This document shows positions 31,012 to 39,802 of a stretch of 64,000 bases of DNA, in pieces. The notes beneath the pieces were generated by a model that was not told the DNA's origin, ran no database searches, and worked only from the letters and a program-made list of their open reading frames with translations. The stretch is from Ramlibacter tataouinensis TTB310 (GTDB lineage: Bacteria; Pseudomonadota; Gammaproteobacteria; Burkholderiales; Burkholderiaceae_C), in contig NC_015677.1 of assembly GCF_000215705.1 (NCBI RefSeq), positions 310,001-374,000 of the forward strand, in the 5' to 3' direction. How positions within the stretch are numbered: the first letter of the stretch is position 1; each line of letters begins with the position of its first letter. The translations under genes and the position numbers were made by a program.

Positions 31012-31040
31012 TTGTGCTGGCCTCGCGCTCCCGGTAGATT
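31012..31040 (+). promoter_or_regulatory. Promoter candidate for the cytochrome c' gene
   Basis: TTGTGC (31012-31017), 17-bp spacer, TAGATT (31035-31040), about 70 bp before the ATG at 31113. Both boxes are imperfect. Confidence 0.35.
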
Positions 31041-31112
31041 CCCGCTGTCGGCGCCGGCCGCGTCAGCGACGAAGGCCGCCCGTCACCCTCATTCAGGAGT
31101 AGGAACACCCCC

Positions 31113-31568
31113 ATGAAAGCCATCGCCTCCCTCGTCGCCGCTGCGGCTGCCGCCCTGCTGGCCCTGCCGGCCTCGGCGCAGAACTTCCAGAAACCGGAAG
31201 ACGCGATCAAGTACCGCCGCGGCGCGTTCTCCGTGCTGGGGCCGCATTTCGCGGCGCTGGGCGCCATGGTGAACGGCCGCGCGCCGTTCGACGCCAAGGC
31301 GGCGGCGCGGCACGGCGAGGTGCTGGCCGTGGTGTCCACCCTGCCGTGGACGGCTTTCGGCCCGGGTACCGACAAGGGCGACACCAAGGCCAAGCCTGAG
31401 ATCTGGACCGAGCAGGCCAAGTTCAAGGAAGGCGCCGACAAGATGCAGGCCGAGATGGCCAAGCTCGTGGCCGCCACCAAGACCGGCAACCTCGACAGCA
31501 TCAAGGCCAGCTTCGGCCCGGCGGCCGGCACCTGCAAGGCCTGCCACGACGCCTACCGCGGCAGCTGA
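31113..31568 (+). CDS. Cytochrome c' (class II c-type cytochrome)
   Basis: 151-aa periplasmic four-helix heme protein. Signal peptide ends at ASA-Q around residue 22; the single heme motif Cys141-Lys-Ala-Cys144-His145 is near the C-terminus, as typical for cytochrome c'. Such proteins bind NO or CO and may give NO resistance, or carry electrons. CAGGAG lies before the ATG. Divergent from the cytochrome b561-like gene and convergent (4 bp) with the TlpA-like gene. Confidence 0.93.
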   Translation: MKAIASLVAAAAAALLALPASAQNFQKPEDAIKYRRGAFSVLGPHFAALGAMVNGRAPFDAKAAARHGEVLAVVSTLPWTAFGPGTDKGDTKAKPEIWTEQAKFKEGADKMQAEMAKLVAATKTGNLDSIKASFGPAAGTCKACHDAYRGS

Positions 31569-31572
31569 GAGC

Positions 31573-32085
31573 CTACGCTTCGGCGAGCAGTTGCTCGATC
31601 AGCCGGTGCAGTTCCGCGAAGTCCGGCTCGCCGATGTAGCGCTTCACGATCTCGCCGCGCTTGTTGACGATGTAGGTGGTGGGGGTGAGCTTGACGTCGC
31701 CCCAGGCCCGCGCCACCGCGCCGGTGTTGTCGATCGCCACCTTGAACGGCAGCTTGCGCGTCTGCGCATAGTTCACCACGTAGCTGGGCGGGTCGTAGCT
31801 CATGGCCACCGCCAGCGTGTCGAAGCCGCGCGAGCGGTACTTGTCGTAGGTCGCCACGATCTCCGGCATCTCGGCGACGCAGGTGGTGCAGCTGGTGGCC
31901 CAGAAGTTGACCAGCGTCACCTTGCCCTTGAGGTCGGCCGTGGTCTTGCTCGAGCCGTCCAGCAGGACGAAGGTGGAGGCCGGCGCGGGCGTGGCGCCCG
32001 AGCCCAGGTAGAGGGCGGCGCCGGCCGCCACCATGGCGGCGGCGGCCACGCCGATCAATGCTTTTTTCGTCGCAGGTGAGGCCAT
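31573..32085 (-). CDS. TlpA-like thioredoxin-family protein
   Basis: 170-aa membrane-anchored or exported thiol-disulfide protein. One N-terminal helix (about 9-28) leads to a thioredoxin fold with active site Cys66-Thr-Thr-Cys69 in FWATSCTTCVAEMP and the cis-Pro in TPTTYIV. It would act in the periplasm, for instance keeping cytochrome c heme-binding cysteines reduced; the neighbouring cytochrome c' gene fits that idea. ATG 32085 gives the full anchor. A TACACT box lies 10 nt upstream of the ATG. Confidence 0.92.
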   Translation of the reverse strand: MASPATKKALIGVAAAAMVAAGAALYLGSGATPAPASTFVLLDGSSKTTADLKGKVTLVNFWATSCTTCVAEMPEIVATYDKYRSRGFDTLAVAMSYDPPSYVVNYAQTRKLPFKVAIDNTGAVARAWGDVKLTPTTYIVNKRGEIVKRYIGEPDFAELHRLIEQLLAEA

Positions 32086-32095
32086 GGTGGCGGGC

Positions 32096-32101
32096 AGTGT
32101 A
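32096..32101 (-). promoter_or_regulatory. -10 box candidate for the TlpA-like gene
   Basis: TACACT on the minus strand, 10 nt before the start codon; the expected RNA would have a leader of only a few bases. Confidence 0.35.
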
Positions 32102-32144
32102 GTGCCGGTGTGACCCGGCTGCAGGCGGTAAGTTCGCGACTCCC

Positions 32145-32879
32145 TCAGGCGGCGGCCAGCAGCACCCGCACCAGCTCGGAGGGCGCGCTCACCATGGGAT
32201 CGTGCCCGGTCTGCAGCTCCACCACGCGCGCGCCGCCCCCCGAGCGCCAGACGCCGGACCAGAAGCCGGCGTCCGCCATGCGCGGGCGGATGGAGTCGAT
32301 GGTGGCCAGCGCCGGCGCCACGCAGCTGACGAAGGTGCGCCGCACCGACGCGACCCGCTGGGTGTCGAAGTCCAGCGGCGCGGTATAGGTGTGGCCCGGG
32401 TGCGGCGTCTGGCGGCGCCGGACCCAGGCATGGTCGGCACCGGCCAGGCCGAACACCTGCGGGTCCGGCGGCGGCATGCCGTGATCGGGCGAGGCCTGCG
32501 CCGCGGCGATGCGCGCCTCGCGCGTGGCGCTGCCGTGCGTGCTGCTCCAGCTCTCGCCCGGCTTGGGCACCACCGCGTCCACGTACACCAGGTGGCGCAG
32601 GCGTGCGGTCATGCGGTCGGCGACTGCCGTGCCCAGCATGCCGGCGTAGGAGTGCACGGCCAGCACCACGTCCTGCAGTTCCTCGGCCTCGATCACGCCC
32701 ATCACGTCGGCGATGTGCGTCTCCAGCGTGATGGCCGGCGACAGCAGGTGGGCGCGCTCGCCCAGCCCGGTCAAGGTGACGGCGTGCACCCGGTGGCCGG
32801 ACGCCGCCAGCGGCTGCACCACCCGCTGCCAGCACCAGCCGCCGTGCCAGGCCCCGTGGACGAGAACGAAGTTGGCCAT
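32145..32879 (-). CDS. Alpha/beta hydrolase (methylesterase/hydroxynitrile lyase-like)
   Basis: 244-aa hydrolase. The oxyanion region VHGAWHGGWCW (residues 7-17) and nucleophile Ser77 in AVHSYAG fit the plant-methylesterase-like subgroup common in soil bacteria; the catalytic His is in TGHDPM near the C-terminus. It begins directly after the stop of the CoA-transferase gene (TGA then ATG with no gap), so the two are cotranscribed. The substrate is unknown, but an acyl ester or a thioester made by the CoA-transferase route is plausible. Confidence 0.9.
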   Translation of the reverse strand: MANFVLVHGAWHGGWCWQRVVQPLAASGHRVHAVTLTGLGERAHLLSPAITLETHIADVMGVIEAEELQDVVLAVHSYAGMLGTAVADRMTARLRHLVYVDAVVPKPGESWSSTHGSATREARIAAAQASPDHGMPPPDPQVFGLAGADHAWVRRRQTPHPGHTYTAPLDFDTQRVASVRRTFVSCVAPALATIDSIRPRMADAGFWSGVWRSGGGARVVELQTGHDPMVSAPSELVRVLLAAA

Positions 32880-34115
32880 TCAGATCACCTTGCCCTGCTG
32901 CAGCGCTTCGATGCGCGCCGCATCCCAGCCTAGCAGCTCGCGCAGCACTTCGCCGGTGTGCTGGCCCAGCAGCGGCGGCGGCCGCTCCCGCCGCACCGGC
33001 GTGGCGCCGAGCTTGAGCGGGCTGGCCACCAGCCGCAGGCCGGGCCGCAGCGGATGCGCCCATTCGTCGACCATGCCGCGCTGGTTCACCTGCGGGTCGG
33101 CGAACACCTCGGCCAGGTTGTTGATGGCGCCGCAGGGCACCTTGGCCGCCTCCAGCTCGGCCAGCCAGCGCGCCTTGGGCCGGGTCTTCATCAGGGCTTC
33201 GAGCAGCGGCACCAGCACGGCGCGGTGGCGCACCCGGTCCTGGTTCTTGGCGAAGCGCGGGTCGGCCGCCAGCTCGGGCCGGCCCGCGACCTCGCAGAAC
33301 TTGGCGAACTGGCCGTCGTTGCCCACTGCCAGGATGATGTGGTCGGGCGAACCGTCCGTAGCCGGCGCCACCTCGAACACCTGGTAGGGAACGATGTTCT
33401 GGTGCGCGTTGCCGGCGCGGCCCGGCACCTGGCCGCTGACCAGGTAGTTGGCCCCCAGGTTGGCCAGCATGGCCACCTGCGTGTCCAGCAGGGCCATGTC
33501 GATGTGCTGGCCCTCGCCGGTGCGCTCGGCATGGCGCAGCGCCGCCAGCACGGCCACGGTGGCGTACAGGCCGGTGAACAGGTCGGCCACGGCCACGCCC
33601 ACCTTCTGCGGGCCGCCGCCGGCATCGTCGCGCTCGCCGGTCACGCTCATCAGCCCGCCCATGCCCTGCACCGCGTAGTCGTAGCCGGCGCGCTCGCGGT
33701 AGGGGCCGGTCTGGCCGAAGCCGGTCACGCTGCAGTACACCAGGCGCGGGTTGACCGCGCGCAGGCTGGCCCAGTCCAGGCCGTAGCGCGCCATGTCGCC
33801 GACCTTGAAGTTCTCCACGAACACGTCGCAGTGCGCCGCCAGCTCGCGCACCAGCGCCTGGCCGGCCGGCTGGGCGATGTCGCAGGTGAGCGAGCGCTTG
33901 TTGCGGTTGGCGCCCAGGTAGTAGGCCGCCTCCTGGGTGTCGCGGCCCTGCGCGTCCTTCAGGAAGGGCGGGCCCCAGCCGCGGGTGTCGTCGCCGCTGC
34001 CCGGGCGTTCGACCTTGATCACGTCGGCGCCCAGGTCGGCCAGGGTCTGGGTGCACCAGGGACCGGCCAGCACGCGGGACAGGTCGAGCACGCGGATGCC
34101 ATCGAGTGAGTTCAT
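32880..34115 (-). CDS. CaiB/BaiF-family CoA-transferase (class III)
   Basis: 411-aa class III CoA-transferase, moving CoA between carboxylic acids. Family blocks: GIRVLDLSRVLAGPWCTQTLADLGADVIKVE at the N-terminus (recognised core: LAGPWCTQ and DVIKVE), RNKRSL, FVENFKVG, and GYDYAVQGMGGLMSVTG. Length is normal. The start ATG 34115 lies only 30 bp from the divergent MFS gene; no ribosome site is seen, but a GACAAT box ends 6 nt before the ATG. Cotranscribed with the hydrolase. The substrate cannot be assigned. Confidence 0.93.
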   Translation of the reverse strand: MNSLDGIRVLDLSRVLAGPWCTQTLADLGADVIKVERPGSGDDTRGWGPPFLKDAQGRDTQEAAYYLGANRNKRSLTCDIAQPAGQALVRELAAHCDVFVENFKVGDMARYGLDWASLRAVNPRLVYCSVTGFGQTGPYRERAGYDYAVQGMGGLMSVTGERDDAGGGPQKVGVAVADLFTGLYATVAVLAALRHAERTGEGQHIDMALLDTQVAMLANLGANYLVSGQVPGRAGNAHQNIVPYQVFEVAPATDGSPDHIILAVGNDGQFAKFCEVAGRPELAADPRFAKNQDRVRHRAVLVPLLEALMKTRPKARWLAELEAAKVPCGAINNLAEVFADPQVNQRGMVDEWAHPLRPGLRLVASPLKLGATPVRRERPPPLLGQHTGEVLRELLGWDAARIEALQQGKVI

Positions 34116-34145
34116 GGCGCGATTGTCGCCCCACATAATCGGGCC
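34116..34145. promoter_or_regulatory. 30-bp divergent promoter with back-to-back -10 boxes
   Basis: Between the CoA-transferase (minus) and MFS (plus) start codons, 30 bp hold ATTGTC at 34122-34127 (GACAAT on the minus strand, 6 nt from its ATG) and CATAAT at 34134-34139 (6 nt from the plus-strand ATG). Each polymerase would occupy the start codon region of the other gene. The -35 boxes are not convincing. Confidence 0.5.
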
Positions 34146-35357
34146 ATGGTGCTCTCCCGCCGGGACGCGGTGGTGGTCTTCCTGGCCTTCGCGTTCGCCT
34201 ACTTCTTCTCGGCGCTTGTGCGCGCCATCACCGCCACGCTGGCGCCGACGCTGACCCAGGAGTTCGCGCTCAGCGCGCGGGAACTGGGCCTGCTGGCTGG
34301 CGGCTACTTCCTCGGTTTCTCCGCCATGCAGCTGCCGCTGGGTTCCTGGCTGGACCGGCATGGCCCCAAGCAGGTGATCCTGGGCTTCCTGCTGGTCGCG
34401 GTGGCCGGCTGCATCGCCTTCTCGCTCGCGGCCAGCTTTTCCACCCTGCTGGCGGCGCGCATGCTGTGCGGCGTGGGGGTGGGCGCCTGCCTGATGGCGC
34501 CGCTCACCGGCTTCCGGCGCTGGCTCACGCCGGCGGCGCAGCTGCGCGCCAATTCCTGGATGCTGATGACCGGCTCGCTGGGCATGGTGGCGTCCACGCT
34601 GCCGGTGCAGTGGCTGGTGCCCGCGGTGGGCTGGCGGCCCCTGTTCTGGGGCCTGGCGGCCTGCATCCTGCTGGCCATGGGGCTGATCGCCTGGAAGGTG
34701 CCGGCCTGGGCGCCCGCCACCGCTTCCACGGGCCAGGGCGGCGGCTATGCCGAAGTCTGGTGCCATCCCTACTTCCGGCGCCTGGCGCCCATCGGCTTTT
34801 TCAGCTATGGCGGCATGGTCGCCATGCAGACCCTGTGGGCCGGGCCGTGGATGGTGCGGGTGGCCGGCTACGAGCCGCTGCAGGCGGCCGCCGGCCTGTT
34901 CACCATCAACCTGGCCATGCTCTGCACCTTCTGGAGCTGGGGCGTTCTCACCCCCTGGCTGGCCGCGCGCGGCTGGGGCACGGACCGGCTGATCGCCTGG
35001 GGCCTGCCCTCCAGCTTCGCCGTGCTGGCCTTCATCCTGGCGGCCGGCGAAGGCGCTGGCGCCTGGTCCTGGGCCCTGTTCTGCATGACCTGCACCGTCG
35101 TCGCGCTGGCCCAGCCCGCGCTGGGCCTGGCCTTTGCGCCGGCGCTGGCCGGCCGCGCGTTGTCGGCGTACAACCTGGTCATCTTCGCCGGCGTGTTCGT
35201 GATCCAGTGGGGCATCGGCCTGGGCATCGACGGTTTTGCCGCGCTGGGCCTGCCGGTCAAGGACAGCTTTCGCGCGGCGCTGGCGTTGTACCTGGGTTGC
35301 AGCCTGGCCTCGTGGGCGTATTTCGTGCTGAGCAGGCCGGATAATTCCCGTCAATGA
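34146..35357 (+). CDS. MFS transporter
   Basis: 403-aa inner-membrane major facilitator protein with about 12 helices. The family signature between helices 2 and 3 reads GSWLDRHGPKQV (residues near 66-78), and a conserved Arg/Gly-rich helix 4 (AARMLCGVGVGACLMAPL) is present. Its stop overlaps the start of the PTS EIIA gene by 4 bp (ATGA), which could couple it to the phosphotransferase genes. The substrate is unknown. Confidence 0.9.
   Translation: MVLSRRDAVVVFLAFAFAYFFSALVRAITATLAPTLTQEFALSARELGLLAGGYFLGFSAMQLPLGSWLDRHGPKQVILGFLLVAVAGCIAFSLAASFSTLLAARMLCGVGVGACLMAPLTGFRRWLTPAAQLRANSWMLMTGSLGMVASTLPVQWLVPAVGWRPLFWGLAACILLAMGLIAWKVPAWAPATASTGQGGGYAEVWCHPYFRRLAPIGFFSYGGMVAMQTLWAGPWMVRVAGYEPLQAAAGLFTINLAMLCTFWSWGVLTPWLAARGWGTDRLIAWGLPSSFAVLAFILAAGEGAGAWSWALFCMTCTVVALAQPALGLAFAPALAGRALSAYNLVIFAGVFVIQWGIGLGIDGFAALGLPVKDSFRAALALYLGCSLASWAYFVLSRPDNSRQ
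35340..35345 (+). promoter_or_regulatory. -10 box candidate for the PTS operon
   Basis: GATAAT ends 8 nt before ATG 35354, inside the end of the MFS gene. There is no clear ribosome site, so a near-leaderless transcript for the PTS genes is possible in addition to read-through from the MFS gene. Confidence 0.4.
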
Positions 35358-35809
35358 ACGCCATCCTCCTGATCGGCCACGCACCGCTGGCGCACGCGCT
35401 GCGGCAATGCGCGCTGCACGTCTTCCCGGACTGCGGCGCCAGCGTGGCTGCCATCGATGTGCAGCCCAACCTGTCGCCCGAGGAAACGCTGGCCACCGCC
35501 CGCATCGCCATGGAGCAGCTGTCGCGGCAGCCGCAGGTCAAGGGCGTGCTGGTGCTCACCGACATCTTCGGCGCCACCCCCAGCAACGTGGCGCAGAAGC
35601 TGGTGGACGGCGTGCGCTCGCGGCTGATCACCGGCGTCAACCTGCCCATGCTGCTGCGCGCGGTCAGCTACCGCCACGAGCCGCTGGACGCGCTGGTGGC
35701 GCGCGCGGTCACCGGCGGCACCCAGGGCGTGATGCAGGTGGCCGTCAGCGCGCCGCAGCACCAGCCCCAACGCAACCATGATCAAGACAAGTACGACCAT
35801 CAGCAATAA
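35354..35809 (+). CDS. PTS EIIA component, mannose family (ManX-like)
   Basis: 151-aa EIIA of the mannose/fructose family. His9 in LLIGHAPLA is the phosphorylation site, and LVLTDIFGATPSNVA is the second family block. EIIB, EIIC and EIID are absent nearby, so this is a regulatory phosphorelay, as seen in Ralstonia and other betaproteobacteria, where it is linked to carbon storage and nitrogen/carbon control. Its last 32 bp overlap the HPr gene, which adds a hydrophilic C-terminal tail (HQPQRNHDQDKYDHQQ). Confidence 0.93.
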   Translation: MNAILLIGHAPLAHALRQCALHVFPDCGASVAAIDVQPNLSPEETLATARIAMEQLSRQPQVKGVLVLTDIFGATPSNVAQKLVDGVRSRLITGVNLPMLLRAVSYRHEPLDALVARAVTGGTQGVMQVAVSAPQHQPQRNHDQDKYDHQQ

Positions 35810-36047
35810 GCTGGGCCTGCACGCCCGCGCCTCGGCCAAGCTCACCAAGCTGGCGGGCAGCTTCCCCTGCGAGGTCTGGATCAGCAAGGGCGAGCGGCGC
35901 GTCAACGCCAAGAGCATCATGGGGGTGATGATGCTGGCCGCCGGCATCGGCAGCCAGGTCACGCTGGAGACCGAGGGCCCGCGCGAGCAGGAGGCGATGG
36001 ACGCGCTGCTGGCCCTGATCAACGACAAGTTCGGGGAAGGGGAATGA
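35778..36047 (+). CDS. ptsH: HPr phosphocarrier protein
   Basis: 89-aa HPr. His15 (GLHARAS) accepts phosphate from EI, and Ser46 (NAKSIMGVMML) is the position phosphorylated by HPr kinase in species that have it; hprK is not in this window. It overlaps EIIA by 32 bp at the start and EI by 4 bp at the end. Carries phosphate from EI to EIIA-Man. Confidence 0.97.
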   Translation: MIKTSTTISNKLGLHARASAKLTKLAGSFPCEVWISKGERRVNAKSIMGVMMLAAGIGSQVTLETEGPREQEAMDALLALINDKFGEGE

Positions 36048-37804
36048 CTTTCTCGATCCACGGCCTCCCCGTCGCGCGCGGCATCGCCATCGGCCGCGCC
36101 GTGATCATGGGCGGGCGCGTGGACGTGGCGCACTACTTCGTCGAGCCCACCCAGGTCCAGGCCGAGATCGCCCGCGTGCGCGACGGCCGCGACGCCGTGA
36201 TCGAGGAGATCCACCGGCTGCAGCAGACCATCGCCGGCATGGGGCCGAAGGAGGCGCCGCACGAGCTGACGGCGCTGCTGGACGTGCACCTGATGCTGCT
36301 GCAGGACCAGGACCTGATCGACGGCGTCAAGCACTGGATCACCGACCGGCTCTACAACGCCGAATGGGCGCTGACCACCCAGCTGGAGGTGCTGTCGCGC
36401 CAGTTCGACGAGATGGAGGACGAGTACCTGCGCGAGCGCAAGGCCGACCTGGAGCAGGTGGCCGAGCGCATCCTGCGCTACATGAAGGGCGTGGCCGCGC
36501 CGGTGGCGCCCCGGCGTCCGGCAGGCCAGGCGCGCCAGCAGGACCTGCTGCTGGACGGCACGGTGGACGTGCCGCTGGTGCTGATCGCGCACGACCTGTC
36601 GCCGGCCGACATGCTGCAGTTCAAGCAGAGCGTGTTCGCCGGCTTCGTGACCGACGTGGGCGGCAAGACCTCCCACACCGCCATCGTGGCGCGCAGCATG
36701 GACATCCCGGCCGTCGTGGGCGCGCGCTCGGCCAGCCAGCTGGTGCGCCAGGACGACTGGGTGATCATCGACGGCGATGCCGGCGTGATGATCGTCGACC
36801 CTTCGCCCATCATCCTGGCCGAGTACGGCTTCAAGCAGCGCCAGGCCGAGCTCGAGCGCGGCCGGCTGGCGCGCCTGAAGCACACGCCGGCGGTGACGCT
36901 GGACGGGCAGCGGGTGGAGCTGCTGGCCAACATCGAGCAGCCCGAGGACGCGCACGGCGCCCTGGCCGCCGGCGCGGTGGGCGTGGGGCTGTTCCGCAGC
37001 GAGTTCATGTTCATGGGCCGCCAGGGCCGGTTGCCGGGCGAGGAGGAGCAGTACCAGGCCTACCGCCGCGCCGTCGAGGGCATGCAGGGCCTGCCGGTGA
37101 CCATCCGCACCATCGACGTCGGGGCCGACAAGCCGCTGGACGAATCGCGCCGCGACGCGGCCCACCTCAACCCGGCCCTGGGCCTGCGCGCCATCCGCTG
37201 GAGCCTGGCCGACCCGGCGATGTTCCTGACCCAGCTGCGCGCCATCCTGCGCGCGGCGGCGCACGGCAAGGTGAACATGCTGATCCCCATGCTGGCCCAC
37301 GCGAGCGAGATCCGGCACACGCTGTCGCTGATCGATTTCGCCCGCGCCGAGCTGGACAACCGCGGCCTGGCCTACGGCCCGGTGTCGCTGGGCGCGATGA
37401 TCGAGATCCCGGCGGCGGCGCTCACGCTCAAGATCTTCCTCAAGTACTTCGACTTCCTGTCCATAGGCACCAACGACCTGATCCAGTACACGCTGGCGAT
37501 CGACCGGGCCGACGAGTCGGTGGCCCACCTGTACGACCCCTGCCACCCGGCCGTGCTGCGCCTGGTGGCCGAAACCATCGCCGAGTGCCAGGCGCAGGGC
37601 AAGCCGGTCAGCGTGTGCGGCGAGATGGCCGGCGACGTGACGCTGACCCGGTTGCTGCTGGGGCTGGGTCTGCGCAGTTTCTCCATGCATCCGGCGCAGA
37701 TCCTGGCCGTCAAGCAGGAGGTGCTGCGCGCCGACACCGGCCGCCTCAAGGCCTGGGCCGCCCAGGTCCTGGAGGCCGAGGACCCCGGCAAGCTCCTGGG
37801 CTGA
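36044..37804 (+). CDS. ptsI: Phosphoenolpyruvate-protein phosphotransferase (enzyme I)
   Basis: 586-aa EI, which uses PEP to phosphorylate HPr. The phosphorylated His211 lies in GGKTSHTAIVAR, and Cys525 in SVCGEMAGD is the conserved catalytic cysteine of the PEP-binding barrel. GTNDLIQYTLAIDR is present. Length is slightly over the usual 575. ATG overlaps ptsH (ATGA). Last gene of the MFS-EIIA-ptsH-ptsI run; a kinase gene follows after 141 bp. Confidence 0.98.
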   Translation: MTFSIHGLPVARGIAIGRAVIMGGRVDVAHYFVEPTQVQAEIARVRDGRDAVIEEIHRLQQTIAGMGPKEAPHELTALLDVHLMLLQDQDLIDGVKHWITDRLYNAEWALTTQLEVLSRQFDEMEDEYLRERKADLEQVAERILRYMKGVAAPVAPRRPAGQARQQDLLLDGTVDVPLVLIAHDLSPADMLQFKQSVFAGFVTDVGGKTSHTAIVARSMDIPAVVGARSASQLVRQDDWVIIDGDAGVMIVDPSPIILAEYGFKQRQAELERGRLARLKHTPAVTLDGQRVELLANIEQPEDAHGALAAGAVGVGLFRSEFMFMGRQGRLPGEEEQYQAYRRAVEGMQGLPVTIRTIDVGADKPLDESRRDAAHLNPALGLRAIRWSLADPAMFLTQLRAILRAAAHGKVNMLIPMLAHASEIRHTLSLIDFARAELDNRGLAYGPVSLGAMIEIPAAALTLKIFLKYFDFLSIGTNDLIQYTLAIDRADESVAHLYDPCHPAVLRLVAETIAECQAQGKPVSVCGEMAGDVTLTRLLLGLGLRSFSMHPAQILAVKQEVLRADTGRLKAWAAQVLEAEDPGKLLG

Positions 37805-37945
37805 CGCCGGCGCGGCCCGGAATGGGCCCGAATGGCTGTCAAGCTTGCCAGGGGGGCAGCTCAGCCATGGCCTTCCTGCGTCGATACTGGCGGCCTGCCG
37901 CCGCCAATGGCGGTGGATGCGCCAGTCAAAGGGGAGCACGTGCCA

Positions 37946-39802
37946 GTGAGCACCTATTCTTGGGACCCGCCGGGCAGGGCCGCCACCGACGCGGCCCCTG
38001 CGGCCGCCGATGAGCCGGCGTCCCCGCTGGCCCTCCTGAACCCGCGCCGCCACCTGGCGGCCGCGATCGGCTGGTCGGTGTTCGCCGTGGTGACCGTGGC
38101 GGGCGCGGGCGCGGCGCACTGGGTGGGCCGGGCCGCCGAGCAGCAGGTGCGCTGGGGCAGCGAACAGCTGGTGCTGCAGCTGGCCAACCAGACCCGGCAG
38201 ACCCTGGCCGACAGCCTGGACAACCGTTTGTCCATCGTGCAGGCCACGGCGGCGCAGATCAAGGCGGCCGGCGACACCGGCGCGGCGGCGCTGCGCGCAT
38301 CCCTGGCGTCGGTGCAGTCGCAGTTCCCGGAGTTCGCATGGCTGGGCCTGGCGGACGCCGCCGGCATCGTGGTGGCGGCCACCGGCGGGCTGCTCGAAGG
38401 AAAGGACGTGTCCGGGCGGCCCTGGTTCCAGGCGGCCGCGGCCGGCCCCTGGCTGGGGGACGTGCACCGGGCCCTCATGCTGGAGAAGCAACTGCCCATG
38501 GCGCCGGACGGCCAGCCGCTGCGCTTCGTGGACGCGGCCGTTCCCCTGCACGACGCGAACGGCCGGCGCCTGGTCCTGGGTTCGCACCTGGCCTGGCGCT
38601 GGGTCGAAGACCTGCAGGCGGCCTCGCTGCGGGCGCTCAGCAGCCACGAGCAGCTGGAGCTGATGCTGGTGGCGGCCGACGGCGCGGTCCTGACCGGTCC
38701 CCTGCCCTGGCAAGGGCGCATGCTCCATGCCGAGCAGGACCTGACCGAGGCCGGGCGCTACATCGTGGGCCAGGCCCGGCACGAGCCGCAGGCGGGCAGC
38801 CCCGGCCTGGCGTGGACCGTGGTGGTGCGCCAGCGCAGCGACTCCGTGCTGCGGCCGGCCCGCCAGGCCCAGCGTGCCGCGTTCAGCACGGTGCTGGGGG
38901 CGGCCCTGCTGGCGGCCGGGCTGGCCATCGCCGCGACGCTGCTGCTCACGCGCCGGCTGACCCGGCTGGCCGCACACGCCCAGGCGGTGCATGACGGCCG
39001 CGCCGACCGGCTTCGCCCGATCGGCGGCATCGACGAGGTCGCGCGCATAGGCGCCACGCTCGCGGCGGCCGTGTCCCAGCTGCAGGAGGAAAAGCGCGCC
39101 CTGCAGTCGCTCAACGGCGCCCTGGATGCCAAGGTGGCCGAACGCACGCGCCGGGTGGAGCGGTTGGCCTTGCGCAACAAGCAGGTGGCCGTGGTGCGCG
39201 AGCGCCTGCGGCTGGCGCGCGACATCCACGACTCGCTGGCCAACTCCCTGCTGGCGCTGCTGAACGACATCCGCCTGATGCGGGTGCTGCGCCGCCAGGG
39301 CCGCATGGACGATTTCGACCAGCGCCTGGCGTCCGCGGAGTCGGCCGCCTCGCGCGGCCTGGGCGAGGCGCGCGCGGCCATCACGCAGATGCGGCACAAC
39401 AACGTGGGCGAGGCGGGCCTGGCCGCCGCCCTGAAGGAACTGCTGGTGCGCTTCAGCGAGCGCACCGGCATCGCCCACACGCTGGACCTGCCGCCGGGCG
39501 AGCTGCCCATCGCCACGGCCACCGCCGAGGTGGTGTTCCGCATCGCCGAGGAGGCGATCCGCAACGTCGAGCGGCATGCCTGCGCGCGCTCGCTGCAGGT
39601 CACGCTCGCGCCCGCGGGCGGCGGTGCGGTACGGCTCACCCTGGCCGACGACGGCGTGGGCTTCGACACCGCCGTCGGCAAGTCCGGCCACTACGGCCTG
39701 CAGGGCCTGCGCGAGCAAGCAGCACTCGTGGGCGGCGATCTGGGCGTCGACAGCCGGCCCGGCGCGGGCACGCGCGTCACCCTGAGCTTCCCGCCCGGCT
39801 AG
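37946..39802 (+). CDS. Sensor histidine kinase, NarX/HisKA_3 type
   Basis: 618-aa membrane sensor kinase. Two helices (about 25-50 and 310-335 from this start) flank a periplasmic domain resembling a double Cache sensor (GRPWFQAA... region); a HAMP-like segment, coiled coil and HisKA_3 box RLRLARDIHDSLANSLL follow, with phospho-acceptor His428, then the ATPase domain (ADDGVGFDT, GLQGLREQA). The start is uncertain: GTG 37946 has GGGGAG at a good distance, but GTG 37940 and ATGs at 37907 and 37832 are in frame. No response regulator is adjacent. Its 3' end overlaps the convergent EamA gene by 26 bp. Confidence 0.88.
   Translation: MSTYSWDPPGRAATDAAPAAADEPASPLALLNPRRHLAAAIGWSVFAVVTVAGAGAAHWVGRAAEQQVRWGSEQLVLQLANQTRQTLADSLDNRLSIVQATAAQIKAAGDTGAAALRASLASVQSQFPEFAWLGLADAAGIVVAATGGLLEGKDVSGRPWFQAAAAGPWLGDVHRALMLEKQLPMAPDGQPLRFVDAAVPLHDANGRRLVLGSHLAWRWVEDLQAASLRALSSHEQLELMLVAADGAVLTGPLPWQGRMLHAEQDLTEAGRYIVGQARHEPQAGSPGLAWTVVVRQRSDSVLRPARQAQRAAFSTVLGAALLAAGLAIAATLLLTRRLTRLAAHAQAVHDGRADRLRPIGGIDEVARIGATLAAAVSQLQEEKRALQSLNGALDAKVAERTRRVERLALRNKQVAVVRERLRLARDIHDSLANSLLALLNDIRLMRVLRRQGRMDDFDQRLASAESAASRGLGEARAAITQMRHNNVGEAGLAAALKELLVRFSERTGIAHTLDLPPGELPIATATAEVVFRIAEEAIRNVERHACARSLQVTLAPAGGGAVRLTLADDGVGFDTAVGKSGHYGLQGLREQAALVGGDLGVDSRPGAGTRVTLSFPPG

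Noticed and set aside
35351..39718. A 1455-codon open frame antisense to the PTS genes and kinase
   Set aside because: Same compositional shadow; no domains, no ribosome site, and it overlaps five well-supported genes.
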